Part shown: one piece after another, positions 40,847 to 50,174 of the stretch | Layout of the letters: each line of letters starts with the position of its first letter | How positions within the stretch are numbered: the stretch's first letter is position 1 | Assembly (NCBI RefSeq): GCF_002836595.1 | Contig: NZ_PJBB01000003.1 | Location: 1,983,001-2,047,000, forward strand | Source of the DNA: Tenacibaculum sp. Bg11-29 | GTDB taxonomy: Bacteria > Bacteroidota > Bacteroidia > Flavobacteriales > Flavobacteriaceae | DNA length: 64,000 nt | Reading direction: 5' to 3' | Position numbers and translations under genes: made by a program | Notes under the pieces: model-generated | The model's database searches: none | Seen by the model: only the letters and a program-made list of their open reading frames with translations | What the model was told of the DNA's origin: nothing

Positions 40847-40962
40847 GCCCTCCAGCATTAAAAAAATTCCTACACCTTTTTAAACTCAGAGCCAACGGCT
40901 ACTGGAGGACAATGTCTTCTGGTTGTCGTTGGTTCTTTGCTTATTAATAAGGTGTAGGAGCA
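40847..40962 (+). ncRNA. Structured phage RNA, possible pseudoknot
   Basis: Nested stems: TCCTACACCTT (40868) / AAGGTGTAGGA (40949), 11 bp perfect; AGAGCCAACG (40888) / CGTTGGTTCT (40927), 10 bp with one G-U; GACAA (40908) / TTGTC (40923). A further CCTCCAG (40849) / CTGGAGG (40902) stem crosses them. Higher GC than its surroundings, no convincing ORF, between virion and methylase genes. Confidence 0.65.
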
Positions 40963-40999
40963 CCAAAAATAAGAATAGTAATTAAAATAAGAATAATAA

Positions 41000-41839
41000 A
41001 TGAGTAAAAATTTTGCGAATGCGCCTTTACCGTTTCAAGGTCAAAAACGGGGTTTTATTAAACAGTTCAAAGAAGTATTAAAAACGTACCCAAAGGATGC
41101 AATCTATGTAGATTTATTTGGAGGTAGTGGTTTGTTAAGTCATACAGTTAAGAAAGAAAATCCAAAAGCTAAAGTTATTTATAATGATTATGATAATTTT
41201 AAACAGCGTTTAAATGCTATTCCAATGACTAATAAACTTTTATGTGATTTAAGAGTTTTAGTAGAAGGGGTGTTGAGGGACCAAATAATACCAGAAGATA
41301 TAAAAGCAAAGATATTAGCAGTAGTTGCTAAAGCTGATAAAGCTGGGTTTGTAGATTACATATCCTTATCTTCAAACCTGCTCTTTAGTATGGTTTACGT
41401 TGATTCGTTAGAGGCTCTTAAAAAACCGAAGTTTTACAATAATGTAAGAAAATCAAACTATGATGCAACAGGCTATTTACAAGATGTTGAATTTGTAAAG
41501 TATGACTATAAAGAGTTGTTTAATAATTTTCAGCAGGTTAAAAATGTTGTCTTTTTAGTCGATCCACCATATTTATCAACGGATTGCTCTACTTATAATA
41601 ATTATTGGAAGCTTGCTGATTATTTAGATGTATTAAAAGTATTGAAAGACACAAATTATATTTATTTTACATCAAACAAATCTAGTGTTATAGAGCTTTG
41701 TGAGTGGATTGAAACGAATACGGGAGGGAAAAATCCTTTTAATAAAGCTAAGGTTGTTTATAGAAATAATGTTGCAACTTATAAAAGCAGTTATACAGAT
41801 ATTATGCTTCATAAGCGTTATAAAACTACTACAACCTAA
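41000..41839 (+). CDS. DNA adenine-N6 methyltransferase (Dam/D12 class)
   Basis: 279 residues. Motif X-like PFQGQKRGFIKQF, AdoMet motif I VDLFGGSGLLS near 37-47, catalytic DPPYLS near 189. Methylates adenine in phage DNA, probably to evade restriction or set packaging. No cognate restriction gene nearby, so an orphan methylase. Confidence 0.85.
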   Translation: MSKNFANAPLPFQGQKRGFIKQFKEVLKTYPKDAIYVDLFGGSGLLSHTVKKENPKAKVIYNDYDNFKQRLNAIPMTNKLLCDLRVLVEGVLRDQIIPEDIKAKILAVVAKADKAGFVDYISLSSNLLFSMVYVDSLEALKKPKFYNNVRKSNYDATGYLQDVEFVKYDYKELFNNFQQVKNVVFLVDPPYLSTDCSTYNNYWKLADYLDVLKVLKDTNYIYFTSNKSSVIELCEWIETNTGGKNPFNKAKVVYRNNVATYKSSYTDIMLHKRYKTTTT

Positions 41840-41847
41840 AAATAACC

Positions 41848-41886
41848 TTAATTAGTAGCCTCTATTACTTTTTTTAATAGAGGCAC
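41848..41886 (+). terminator. Hairpin after the methylase gene
   Basis: TAGCCTCTATTA loop TAATAGAGGCACTA; strong stem, no clean T run after it, so terminator or processing site. Confidence 0.5.
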
Positions 41887-41993
41887 TACTTTGACTTCAA
41901 ATTTTACTTTTTCATTTTTGCGATTATGGATTCCATGTGAATCGTTTTTTTTATGTCCTTTTATAATCGTTTTTCTATGGTGAATTTTACCCG

Positions 41994-42713
41994 ATGGATA
42001 TCAAAAAATGGATTGAAAACAAAGGGAATTATAAAGACGGCATTTTGTTGTATGCTCAACTTTCGAAGCATAATAAGCTTTTACTTAAAAATTTTACGCA
42101 AAAAGAAACCAAATCAAATTTTGTAAAACTCAGATATGAACTTCAAAAAAATATAGCTGCGACTATTGAGGTAAAAGCTGAAAAACGCTTAGCATCACCA
42201 ATAGCACCTGTCTTTATTTCTGAAGAAAAAGTTTACCGTAAAGTATTATTAAAAGAATTGCCTTTTGAACTACACGAATCGTATCGAGCGCAAAAAGACA
42301 ATTACTACAAAGCCACAAGTTTACACTTACAATTAACAGCATTGAAACCTCATGAACACGACAAAGCATTGTCTTTTTGTATTCAAATTGAAGGCCTATT
42401 TGATAGCATAGAAAAGACTTGGGAGCTACTTGATTATTATAAAGAGCACGGAAGGATTTTAGAAACAAAAAACGAAGATTTTTCGCTCATGAGTGAAACC
42501 GATTTGCTTTTAACTCGAACGAGTAGAAGAAGCTCCTTAACCAGGGCAAAAGAGCGTTTACAGTTGCTAAACTCCAACTACAAGAAATCTAATTTAATAG
42601 CAGGTAAACAAAAGTACGAGCGTAAAATCGGAGATAAAAAAGCCCATATAATCAAGTTAAAACTGGATGTAGATAGGCTAAATAATTTAATTATAACAAA
42701 CCAAAAAGCATAA
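41994..42713 (+). CDS. Hypothetical phage protein (239 aa)
   Basis: Long helical, charged protein with leucine-rich heptads in the last 60 residues (KAHIIKLKLDVDRLNNLI). It lies 2 nt before the small terminase gene and is likely coupled to it. Confidence 0.55.
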   Translation: MDIKKWIENKGNYKDGILLYAQLSKHNKLLLKNFTQKETKSNFVKLRYELQKNIAATIEVKAEKRLASPIAPVFISEEKVYRKVLLKELPFELHESYRAQKDNYYKATSLHLQLTALKPHEHDKALSFCIQIEGLFDSIEKTWELLDYYKEHGRILETKNEDFSLMSETDLLLTRTSRRSSLTRAKERLQLLNSNYKKSNLIAGKQKYERKIGDKKAHIIKLKLDVDRLNNLIITNQKA

Positions 42714-42715
42714 AA

Positions 42716-43300
42716 ATGTTACCTGAAAAACACCCTAAAATAAGTGTTAAAGACAGCACTTTTGATAAAATATGGCTGCATTATAAAGCACCCGATGAGA
42801 TAGAATTAACGGAAAAACAACAACAAGTAAACGAACGGTTACTTGCAACGTGGACCTCTTTAGTATCAGGTAATACACCCACTTTTACCCGTAATATGTT
42901 AATGCAAGCTTACGATATAAAACAGGCGCAAGCGTATCGGTATATCCGTGAATCTCAATCATTATTTGGTAAAGTTTTAAAAGCAAGTATCGCAGGACAA
43001 AAAGCGATGTTGTTTGAAATGGCAAAACAAAATTTTAGCGAAGCCAAAACAGCTAAAGATGCAAAAACGGCCGTTTTTTATTTTAAAGAAATGCGAGAAT
43101 TATTAGGAGAAGAAGATGAAGCATTAAGTTTTAACCCTGAGAAATTAGAAAATAAACCAGACAAGTTTATGATACCAAAAGAAGTAGCAATGGTTATTAA
43201 AAATCACTTAGAAGAAGGAGTGATTGATTTCAATAAATTAACCATAGAAGATATTTCTTTTAATGAAATAATTGAAGAAAATGAAGAGGAAGACGAATAA
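42716..43300 (+). CDS. Terminase small subunit
   Basis: 194 residues, with an HTH-like NMLMQAYDIKQAQAYRYIRE and an acidic C-terminus. Position just before the large terminase supports the role in recognising phage DNA ends. Confidence 0.7.
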   Translation: MLPEKHPKISVKDSTFDKIWLHYKAPDEIELTEKQQQVNERLLATWTSLVSGNTPTFTRNMLMQAYDIKQAQAYRYIRESQSLFGKVLKASIAGQKAMLFEMAKQNFSEAKTAKDAKTAVFYFKEMRELLGEEDEALSFNPEKLENKPDKFMIPKEVAMVIKNHLEEGVIDFNKLTIEDISFNEIIEENEEEDE

Positions 43301-44813
43301 AAAATATAGAGAAATTATACTAAACGCTGCCCAAATGGTGGCGTTTTTAGCCGTAACCGTTTTAAAAAAAACGAAGATCTATTTAGAGTGGGGTCGCGGA
43401 ACAGGAAAGTCTTTTATCCTGGCTTTCTTTATGAAGAAGATGGTGAAACAAATGCCCGGTGCATCTTTTGCGTTGGTTGGTTCTACCTATCAGCAAATAC
43501 TAGCAAGAACGCTACCAAGTACAAAAGAAGGTTTGGCTGTTTTAGGGCTGTATGAAGATGTAGATTATGTAGTCGGCAAAAACGGAAAACGTTTTGGATT
43601 TGCAGAACCTATCCAGGCACCCGATAAATGGGAGAATATTATTCACTTCTCAAATGGGGCCATCTTTCAATTAGTTTCTTTAGATAACCCCAATTCTGGG
43701 CGTGGTTTAAATGCCTATGGTGTTTTGGGAGATGAAGCGGCATTGTTTGATCCTGACAAACTGTTTTACAATGTTAAGACGACCAATAGAGCGAAGTCGG
43801 CACGTTTTCCTAAAGCGACGCTGTTAGGTTGTGAAATCTATGTTTCTTCAACACCATTAACTAAAAAAGGGCGTTGGTTTACTGAAATAGAAGTGAAGAT
43901 TAAAAACAAAATCTTTAAGAATTGGAAGAAGTACGCTTATATTAAAGCATCTTCTTTGGTAAATAAGCGGAATTTACGTCCTGAATGGTTTGATGAAATG
44001 AAGGAAGAAAGCCCATCAGAACTAATTTATAACGCTGAGATATTAAACATTAGGCCTAAAGAAATACTGAACGGTTTTTATCCTCAATTCAATAAGAAGA
44101 ACCTTTATACAGATTATGATAATGACTATCTGGAAGGGATAATCCAAGGCTATACAGCAAAGGATCTTAACTGTAAACAAGACAATGATATTGTAAAAGA
44201 TACCCCGCTGATACTATCGCTAGATTGGGGGCTGTTCTTATCTGCAGTAGTAAGTCAGAATTTAAAGAGCAGGTACAAGGTGTTAAGATCCTTTCATTGT
44301 TATTACCCTAAAACATTAGAAGATATTGTGGAAGATTTTTGTGATTATTATGCGCCTTTAGAGGTTAAACGTGTACACTTATACTATGGGCATGATGGTA
44401 ATCAGCGTATGAAGGACGGTAAAGATATGACCTATGGTGACCAAGCAAAGTACTTCCTTAAACAACGAGGATGGAAGGTGTCGGATAAGTCTAAGGGGAG
44501 GCCTGCAGCCTCTCACAATGCAAAGTATATGTTGAACAACTTAATGTTTAAAGCATCCTCGAGTAGGTTCCCATCTATTGAGATCAACGAACACAATAAT
44601 AAAAACCTGATCATTTCTTTAGAACGTGCGGAAGCAACAGAAGGTAAGAATGGTATTCAAAAGTTAAAGAAGGATGAACGTAATGCGTCAATGAAGCAAG
44701 AGCACACAACACACCTGTCAGATGCTTTTGATATCCCTGTGTGGGAGCTGTTCCATGACCTGCTTGATGGTGAGCGTGAGTCCTGGTCGATTACTGACTA
44801 TATGGGGGAGTGA
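43281..44813 (+). CDS. Terminase large subunit
   Basis: 510 residues from ATG 43281, preferred to an upstream TTG (43272). Walker A WGRGTGKSF near 36, Walker B-like VLGDEAALF, and a nuclease motif LSLDWG in the C-terminal half. Packages DNA into proheads. Overlaps the small subunit gene by 20 nt. Confidence 0.88.
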   Translation: MKRKTNKKYREIILNAAQMVAFLAVTVLKKTKIYLEWGRGTGKSFILAFFMKKMVKQMPGASFALVGSTYQQILARTLPSTKEGLAVLGLYEDVDYVVGKNGKRFGFAEPIQAPDKWENIIHFSNGAIFQLVSLDNPNSGRGLNAYGVLGDEAALFDPDKLFYNVKTTNRAKSARFPKATLLGCEIYVSSTPLTKKGRWFTEIEVKIKNKIFKNWKKYAYIKASSLVNKRNLRPEWFDEMKEESPSELIYNAEILNIRPKEILNGFYPQFNKKNLYTDYDNDYLEGIIQGYTAKDLNCKQDNDIVKDTPLILSLDWGLFLSAVVSQNLKSRYKVLRSFHCYYPKTLEDIVEDFCDYYAPLEVKRVHLYYGHDGNQRMKDGKDMTYGDQAKYFLKQRGWKVSDKSKGRPAASHNAKYMLNNLMFKASSSRFPSIEINEHNNKNLIISLERAEATEGKNGIQKLKKDERNASMKQEHTTHLSDAFDIPVWELFHDLLDGERESWSITDYMGE

Positions 44814-45113
44814 CTTTCATATTACCGAGGTTTTTGCTTTTTGACAATTGTCAATTTTCTAAGGGTCTGGCGTAGTCGACACTCTTTAAATGATAAAAAA
44901 GATGTCAAAAAAAACACGTAACTTACTGATGTGTAATTAGTTGATTTTTTTAAAATGATAAAGTGAGCTGAATTTTGATGTTTTTTACATTAAAACAGCT
45001 CATTTTTTTATTAAAAACGATTGCTCACTGTTGTTTTTTATACTTTTTATCATTTTTAAATACTCCTTTTTTTTGTCCTACCACAGGATTTAGACTCGCT
45101 ATACTTTAGCAGT
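44814..45113. other. 300-bp non-coding gap with hairpins and a late-promoter-like site
   Basis: Palindrome TGACAATTGTCA near 44841, a stem GTGAGCTG ... CAGCTCAT with T run at about 44963-45010 (likely terminator), then the TGTCCTA element at 45075-45081 with TATACTTTAG just before the next gene. Confidence 0.55.
45075..45110 (+). promoter_or_regulatory. Phage promoter-like element A
   Basis: TGTCCTACCACAGGATTTAG then TATACTTTAG, ending just before ATG 45114. Matches 52017-52052. Confidence 0.55.
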
Positions 45114-45455
45114 ATGGAAGTAATCTCTTTACGTGAAGTTTTACAGGAAATAAATAAAAAAGATAAGGATGGCAACCCATTTCCTTTTTCTGTTTCTGTG
45201 TGGTCTTTAAATAGGCAAAGTAAAAAAGGTGGTTCGCTTAAGCACTACGATAAAGCAAGGTTACTCGTTGGTAAAAAGGTAAAGAATCTTTCAGCGGCAT
45301 CATTGTTAATTGCTGCTCAGTCAGCAGCAAGACTTTCAAAACAGCCAAATCATTTTAAAAATAGAACCCGAAATATAGAACTCGAAAATGGAGATATTAA
45401 AAAAATTCATATTCGGTTAATAGATACGTTTAACGGAAAAAAAATGCAATATTAA
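45114..45455 (+). CDS. Hypothetical phage protein (113 aa)
   Basis: Basic (VWSLNRQSKKGGSLKHYDKA), no family. Stop overlaps the portal start. Confidence 0.5.
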   Translation: MEVISLREVLQEINKKDKDGNPFPFSVSVWSLNRQSKKGGSLKHYDKARLLVGKKVKNLSAASLLIAAQSAARLSKQPNHFKNRTRNIELENGDIKKIHIRLIDTFNGKKMQY

Positions 45456-46789
45456 TGATGGAAATGTACGGAGATATTGGAATTATAGCCAACGGTACTA
45501 CAGTGGTGAAATTCAATAAAAAAGATTCGGCTAATCAAGTTACTAAAGTTTCAGTAAAGACACCAGATGCAGAAAAAAATATTGCTTTATGGGGTAAGAA
45601 GAACAATTTCCCGCAGCAACTTTTAGCTGCAGTAAAGAGAAATTGTCCTACTACTTCAGGTTTACAAGTGGTGCGTGATGCTCATTATGGCGGTGGTTTT
45701 GTTTTAATGAAAGAAACTTTTGAAGAAGATAAAAACAACGAAGAAAAGCGAAAATTAACACAGGTAAGTTTAAGAAAATACCCAGAGATTTATAAGTTTT
45801 TTAGAACAAATCAAATGCCAAGATTCTATAAAGAAAGCATTACTGATTTGGAATATTTCGCAATTGCGTTCCCGGAATATGTTTTAAGTAATGATAAAAA
45901 TAAAATAGAATTAGTACGTAGGCAAAAATCCGCTCATTGTCGCTTTGAAGAGATGAAGGACGACGGTACTATTGGTAATGTTTGGTTGTCTACAAAATGG
46001 GCAGATTCAGTTGATTTAAGCTCTAAATATTCAAAAGATATTCCGCTTATAGATAGTTATATGCCCGCAGAAAAGGTGAAAGAATATTGCAAGAAAAACA
46101 AAATAACAAACTTTATTAGGCCGTTGTTTTATCCAATGCTAGATGAAAGTTATTACCCAATAGCTTCATGGCATTCTGCCTATTATAGTAAGTGGATTGA
46201 TATCGCGAATTCAATCCCAGAGTTTAAAAAAGCATTGTTTAAAAATCAATCTACCATTAACAAGCACATCGAAATTCACGATAAGTATTTCGAGAAAAAA
46301 TATGCGGAAGATTGGGAAGATTATTCCGTTGAAGAAAAAGATGAAATACGGCAAGAATTTGCGAATTTCTTAAACGAAAATCTTAGCGGAAATGAGAACT
46401 CGCAGAAGACTGTTTTTTCTATGATGTATGACCAAGATGGAAAACAAGTTTCTGGACTAAAAATAACAACAATAGATGATAAGTTAAAAGAAGGTGCTTT
46501 TTTACCTGATGGTACTGCGGCAACGTTGGAGATAATAGCAGCTCTAACAGTAGACCCTACACTTATCGGTTTAGGTACAGCGAGTTTAGGAGGTGGAAGC
46601 GATAAAAGAGAAGCTTGGACTATTCTAACGGCTCGTCAAAAACCAAAACGAGAAACGACACTAGAAAGTTTTCAATTCATTCAAGATTATAATGGATGGG
46701 ATGCTGATTTAATAGGAGCTTTTGAGGATACTATTTTAACAAGTTTGGATAAAAATCCGACAGGATCTAAAAAAGCAGTAAACGTATGA
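45455..46789 (+). CDS. Portal protein
   Basis: 444 residues. NCPTTSGLQVVRDAHYGGGF, FYKESITDLEYFAIAFPEYV, and a C-terminal GLGTASLGGGSDKREAWTIL typical of Bacteroidota siphovirus portals. Forms the DNA entry ring at one capsid vertex. Overlaps both neighbours by 1-4 nt. Confidence 0.75.
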   Translation: MMEMYGDIGIIANGTTVVKFNKKDSANQVTKVSVKTPDAEKNIALWGKKNNFPQQLLAAVKRNCPTTSGLQVVRDAHYGGGFVLMKETFEEDKNNEEKRKLTQVSLRKYPEIYKFFRTNQMPRFYKESITDLEYFAIAFPEYVLSNDKNKIELVRRQKSAHCRFEEMKDDGTIGNVWLSTKWADSVDLSSKYSKDIPLIDSYMPAEKVKEYCKKNKITNFIRPLFYPMLDESYYPIASWHSAYYSKWIDIANSIPEFKKALFKNQSTINKHIEIHDKYFEKKYAEDWEDYSVEEKDEIRQEFANFLNENLSGNENSQKTVFSMMYDQDGKQVSGLKITTIDDKLKEGAFLPDGTAATLEIIAALTVDPTLIGLGTASLGGGSDKREAWTILTARQKPKRETTLESFQFIQDYNGWDADLIGAFEDTILTSLDKNPTGSKKAVNV

Positions 46790-47751
46790 TAGCAAAAACA
46801 ACAGCAGATATAAAAAGGTTTGCAGAAGTTAATAGTGGTTTTCATTTTGATAAAATCAAGCCGTTTTTAAAGCGAGCAGTAAAAGATCACTTGTATAAAT
46901 ACATCTCTAAACAGCAATATCAAACGCTTTTAAACTATAAAGATTCGGATACAATTATACTTGAAGCTGTTGATTTAGCTTTAGAGGTAGAAGTTAATTT
47001 ATCAATGTATAGTTTCTTAAATGTAGCAGCTATGCAGGTAACTTCTGCAGGTGTTCATGTCGTTGCACCAAAACAACAACAAAGTGCTGCAAAAACGGAT
47101 ATTCGGGATGCATTGCGCTTGTATAAAAGAACAGGTTTAACCGCCTTGGATGATTTATTAATGTTATTGGAAGATAACGAGGATAAATTTACAGCTTGGA
47201 AAAACTCAAAAGCGTTTACTAGGCAAAAAAAACTATTGATAAATAGCACCGCTGATTTTCAGAAAACCTATAATATTTTTAATAGCACACAAACCTTTTT
47301 ATCATTAGTACCGGACTTGTATCGTTGTGAGAAAAAATATATAAACCCCTCAGTAACGGATGCCGTTTTAAGCCAATTAAAAACAAAAGACACCACCTCA
47401 TTTTCGGAAGAAGAAAAACAAGTATTTACAGCAGTTTACGAAGGTGTACAAGATGCGATAGTACTTTTTACCGTATCGAATACTTTAGGAAGTGGGATGT
47501 ATTTTCAAGAAGCTTCTGGTTTTCAACTTCGTTTTGATGTACTTGATTATGAAAGGAATTTTTCGGGAGCTAAAAAATTAGATACTTATATCTTAAAGCA
47601 AAAAGAGGATACAGCACATGATGCAAAACAGTTTCTAAATGAAGCATTAGAACTTATAAAATTAAACCCAACAGTTTTTCCTTCCTATAAAAATTCAAGA
47701 GAAAGGAAGAAACCTAAATTCATTTCGAAAGGTGGAATTATAGGGATTTAA
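46786..47751 (+). CDS. DUF6712-like head-tail connector
   Basis: 321 residues. N-terminal FHFDKIKPFLKRAVKDHLYK and ISKQQYQTLLNY resemble the DUF6712 proteins that follow portals in Bacteroidota phages. Role in head completion inferred from position. Confidence 0.6.
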   Translation: MIAKTTADIKRFAEVNSGFHFDKIKPFLKRAVKDHLYKYISKQQYQTLLNYKDSDTIILEAVDLALEVEVNLSMYSFLNVAAMQVTSAGVHVVAPKQQQSAAKTDIRDALRLYKRTGLTALDDLLMLLEDNEDKFTAWKNSKAFTRQKKLLINSTADFQKTYNIFNSTQTFLSLVPDLYRCEKKYINPSVTDAVLSQLKTKDTTSFSEEEKQVFTAVYEGVQDAIVLFTVSNTLGSGMYFQEASGFQLRFDVLDYERNFSGAKKLDTYILKQKEDTAHDAKQFLNEALELIKLNPTVFPSYKNSRERKKPKFISKGGIIGI

Positions 47752-47753
47752 AA

Positions 47754-47766
47754 CTGTCCTACTTTA
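47754..47766 (+). promoter_or_regulatory. TGTCCTA element
   Basis: CTGTCCTACTTTA just after the stop of the preceding gene; one of four such sites (37641, 45075, 47755, 52017). Confidence 0.4.
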
Positions 47767-47794
47767 AAAATCAAATAAACTAGAATTTTACAAT

Positions 47795-48250
47795 ATGAAT
47801 AAAACAACAATCGCTTACAGTAATGGTAATGGCATGACTACCTCCGTTTCAATTAGTGATACTTCAAATTTAGTAATTCGTCCTTGGGTTTCTGAACAGT
47901 TATTAGGAGGTATTATTTTAAGAATCTATAGTAATAAAATTTATCAGTATATCGGAGATTTTCCTTTTGTTACAAAATCAATTCCTGATGAATTTGTAAA
48001 AGATAAATGGAAAATAGTTATGGACTCTTCTGTAATAAATAATACGATCTATATAGATGGATTTAAAGCTGATTATTATCCAATTTACGGAGTAAAAGAG
48101 GTAATGGTTAAAGGTGATTTGGCTTTAAATAGAGCTATTTCAAAAACAGCATTTGCGCCCGTTAGTAGGTATTTATTAGGAGACCCAACGAAAGGTACTT
48201 CGTGGGAAATTGTATCTGGAATTATAAATACGGGTGAGGAAGAAAACTAA
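47795..48250 (+). CDS. Hypothetical phage protein (151 aa)
   Basis: Beta-rich, no family; between head and lysis genes. Confidence 0.5.
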   Translation: MNKTTIAYSNGNGMTTSVSISDTSNLVIRPWVSEQLLGGIILRIYSNKIYQYIGDFPFVTKSIPDEFVKDKWKIVMDSSVINNTIYIDGFKADYYPIYGVKEVMVKGDLALNRAISKTAFAPVSRYLLGDPTKGTSWEIVSGIINTGEEEN

Positions 48251-48286
48251 AAATAATTTAATAATAATTCAAAAATTAAAACCAAA

Positions 48287-49198
48287 ATGAAAACAAAATT
48301 TTTAACACTTGCTTTTTTATTAATTAGCATCACTTTTTTTGCGCAATCAGATTTTAATAGAGGGGTGAAATTCCCCAAAGCAAAACAAAGTACAACAGTA
48401 GCTAAAATACCTTTATTAAAAGGTAGTAAGAATAAACTGAACTATTTTATCTCAACAACTGATTTTATTAAGGATTTGGATTTAGTTACTCAAACAGATT
48501 TGAGCGATTTTAAACCTGAAATTCCTTCAATTACTCAAAACTTACTTTTATTCGAGACAAAAGGAGCTTTTAGAATTAATCACGATATTACTTTAGGGAA
48601 TCATCCTGTACAGTATTACACCCAAGGAAAAGGGGCTGTTTCTTTAGCTTCTTATGATACTAGTAGAGGTGGGGAAAACATAAGCAAAGCAGATTATTCT
48701 TTTAATGCAGGAAGAAATTTAGCAGGTTCGTCTTTTGGTCAGATAACATTAGGGCTGAATAATGTTATGATTCATGGCGATAGAACAGCTTGGAAAGCAT
48801 CAGACTTGCAATTCGTTGTTGGTATTGGAAAATCATCTGTAGAAAGAAAAAACGGCCTTGTTGTTTTAAAAAATGGAGTGGTAAGCGCCCCAGAATTATC
48901 TTATGAAAAGATAATTAATAATTGGAATTTTACTTCACCAGATAAAAAAAGAACACTTGTAACCTTAGAGTTTTTAAAGACAGAAATGGGGATTTCTAAC
49001 CCTGGACGTTATGATAGAGATATTATTAACCTAAATAAAGAACTTTGGGTAAATGAATTGAGACTCACCAATATAAATAATGCACCTACTTCTTCAACTG
49101 CTGTAGGATTACCTGGTCAGATAAGGTATGATGAAGATTTTATTTATATGTGCATCGCTTCTAACACTTGGAAAAGAACAGCATTAACCACTTTTTAA
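48287..49198 (+). CDS. Tail-fibre-like protein with a signal peptide
   Basis: 303 residues. N-terminal MKTKFLTLAFLLISITFFAQ is a good Sec signal peptide. The C-terminal motif STAVGLPGQIRYDEDFIYMC with NTWKRTAL is common at ends of phage tail and receptor proteins. A signal peptide on a virion-type protein is unusual; it may be an exported surface protein of the lysogen. Confidence 0.6.
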   Translation: MKTKFLTLAFLLISITFFAQSDFNRGVKFPKAKQSTTVAKIPLLKGSKNKLNYFISTTDFIKDLDLVTQTDLSDFKPEIPSITQNLLLFETKGAFRINHDITLGNHPVQYYTQGKGAVSLASYDTSRGGENISKADYSFNAGRNLAGSSFGQITLGLNNVMIHGDRTAWKASDLQFVVGIGKSSVERKNGLVVLKNGVVSAPELSYEKIINNWNFTSPDKKRTLVTLEFLKTEMGISNPGRYDRDIINLNKELWVNELRLTNINNAPTSSTAVGLPGQIRYDEDFIYMCIASNTWKRTALTTF

Positions 49199-49208
49199 AT
49201 TAAGAACA

Positions 49209-49505
49209 ATGAGTAACCCTCTGAAAGATTTAAAAACAAAGAGCTTAAATCACATTATAGGATATGTTTTTTTCTTAATAATCGGTTTGATTGGAATGAG
49301 TTTTCAAATGATAAAATATATCTCAGGCGAATTAATTTTAGTAAGTAAAGATTACAAAGTAAATCCAGAATTAATTTTAGCAGGAATTTTTATGCTGCTA
49401 ATTGCTCGGCCAAGAATCTTAATAGAGTTTTTAGCATTAATTACTAAAACCTTGATTTTAGGCTTTGAAAAACTAACAAAAACAAAAGCAGATAATGAGT
49501 TATAA
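49209..49505 (+). CDS. Candidate holin (98 aa, two helices)
   Basis: Two hydrophobic segments (HIIGYVFFLIIGLIGMSF and LILAGIFMLLIARPRILIEF) and a charged tail. Holin role inferred from its place just before the endolysin. Confidence 0.5.
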   Translation: MSNPLKDLKTKSLNHIIGYVFFLIIGLIGMSFQMIKYISGELILVSKDYKVNPELILAGIFMLLIARPRILIEFLALITKTLILGFEKLTKTKADNEL

Positions 49506-49701
49506 AATAGATCTTTTAATGGTTGGGTTTCTCTTTGTTAGTGGTGGTAATTATATGACGGGCTTTGGCTCGTTGTGTATTATTATTTATCACTTATCAA
49601 TGTTGAAAATGAATGTAATAGATGTGAAGTATAAAAAAAGTTGGAAGGTGTATTTTAAAGCTTTGTTTCATTTTATTTTTAAATATTTTACAAGAAAATG
49701 A
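49495..49701 (+). CDS. Small membrane protein of the lysis module (68 aa)
   Basis: Two hydrophobic segments, basic tail. Overlaps both neighbours; second holin or antiholin candidate. Confidence 0.45.
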   Translation: MSYKIDLLMVGFLFVSGGNYMTGFGSLCIIIYHLSMLKMNVIDVKYKKSWKVYFKALFHFIFKYFTRK

Positions 49702-50174
49702 CCAGAGATAAAGTAATAGAATTACTGAAACAATACTTTCAAGTTTATGAGCTTGTAGGAAGAAAAACGTATAAAAAGTACGGTGAAGATTCGTGGCAGT
49801 TCTTACAAACAGAAGCATTGCATACATTATTGGTATTGCGTGTACTTGTAGGAAGAAAAGCCACCATAAATGATTGGTATTGGGGTGGAAAATACCAACA
49901 ACGAGGACTAAGAACCAACTTACAACAGTTGTTTAGATTCTATTTTTTAAAGCGAAGGTTGTATTTAAGCGGCCATGTATTAGGCTGTGCATTTGATGTG
50001 ATTTTTGAAGGTATTTCTGCAAACGAAGTACGTAGATTAATTATAGCCAATCAACATAAATTCCCCTATAAAATACGCTTAGAACGAAAGAAAAACGGAA
50101 AGTTTATAACATGGGTTCATATTGATACAAAGTATCTTAAAAGAAACCCGAAAGTATATTTATTTAATGTATGA
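49698..50174 (+). CDS. M15-like peptidase, phage endolysin
   Basis: 158 residues. Zinc motif SGHVLGCAFD gives H93 and D100, with the third ligand H141 in WVHIDTK, the M15 (VanY/DacA-like) pattern. Cleaves peptidoglycan peptides at lysis. Sits between small membrane proteins and a spanin-like lipoprotein. Confidence 0.8.
   Translation: MTRDKVIELLKQYFQVYELVGRKTYKKYGEDSWQFLQTEALHTLLVLRVLVGRKATINDWYWGGKYQQRGLRTNLQQLFRFYFLKRRLYLSGHVLGCAFDVIFEGISANEVRRLIIANQHKFPYKIRLERKKNGKFITWVHIDTKYLKRNPKVYLFNV

Noticed and set aside
40847..40962. Diversity-generating retroelement template or group II intron
   Set aside because: No reverse transcriptase, variable repeat or intron domain V was seen; the element is too small.
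41000..41839. Restriction-modification system
   Set aside because: Only the methylase is present; neighbouring genes are phage structural or unknown without nuclease motifs.
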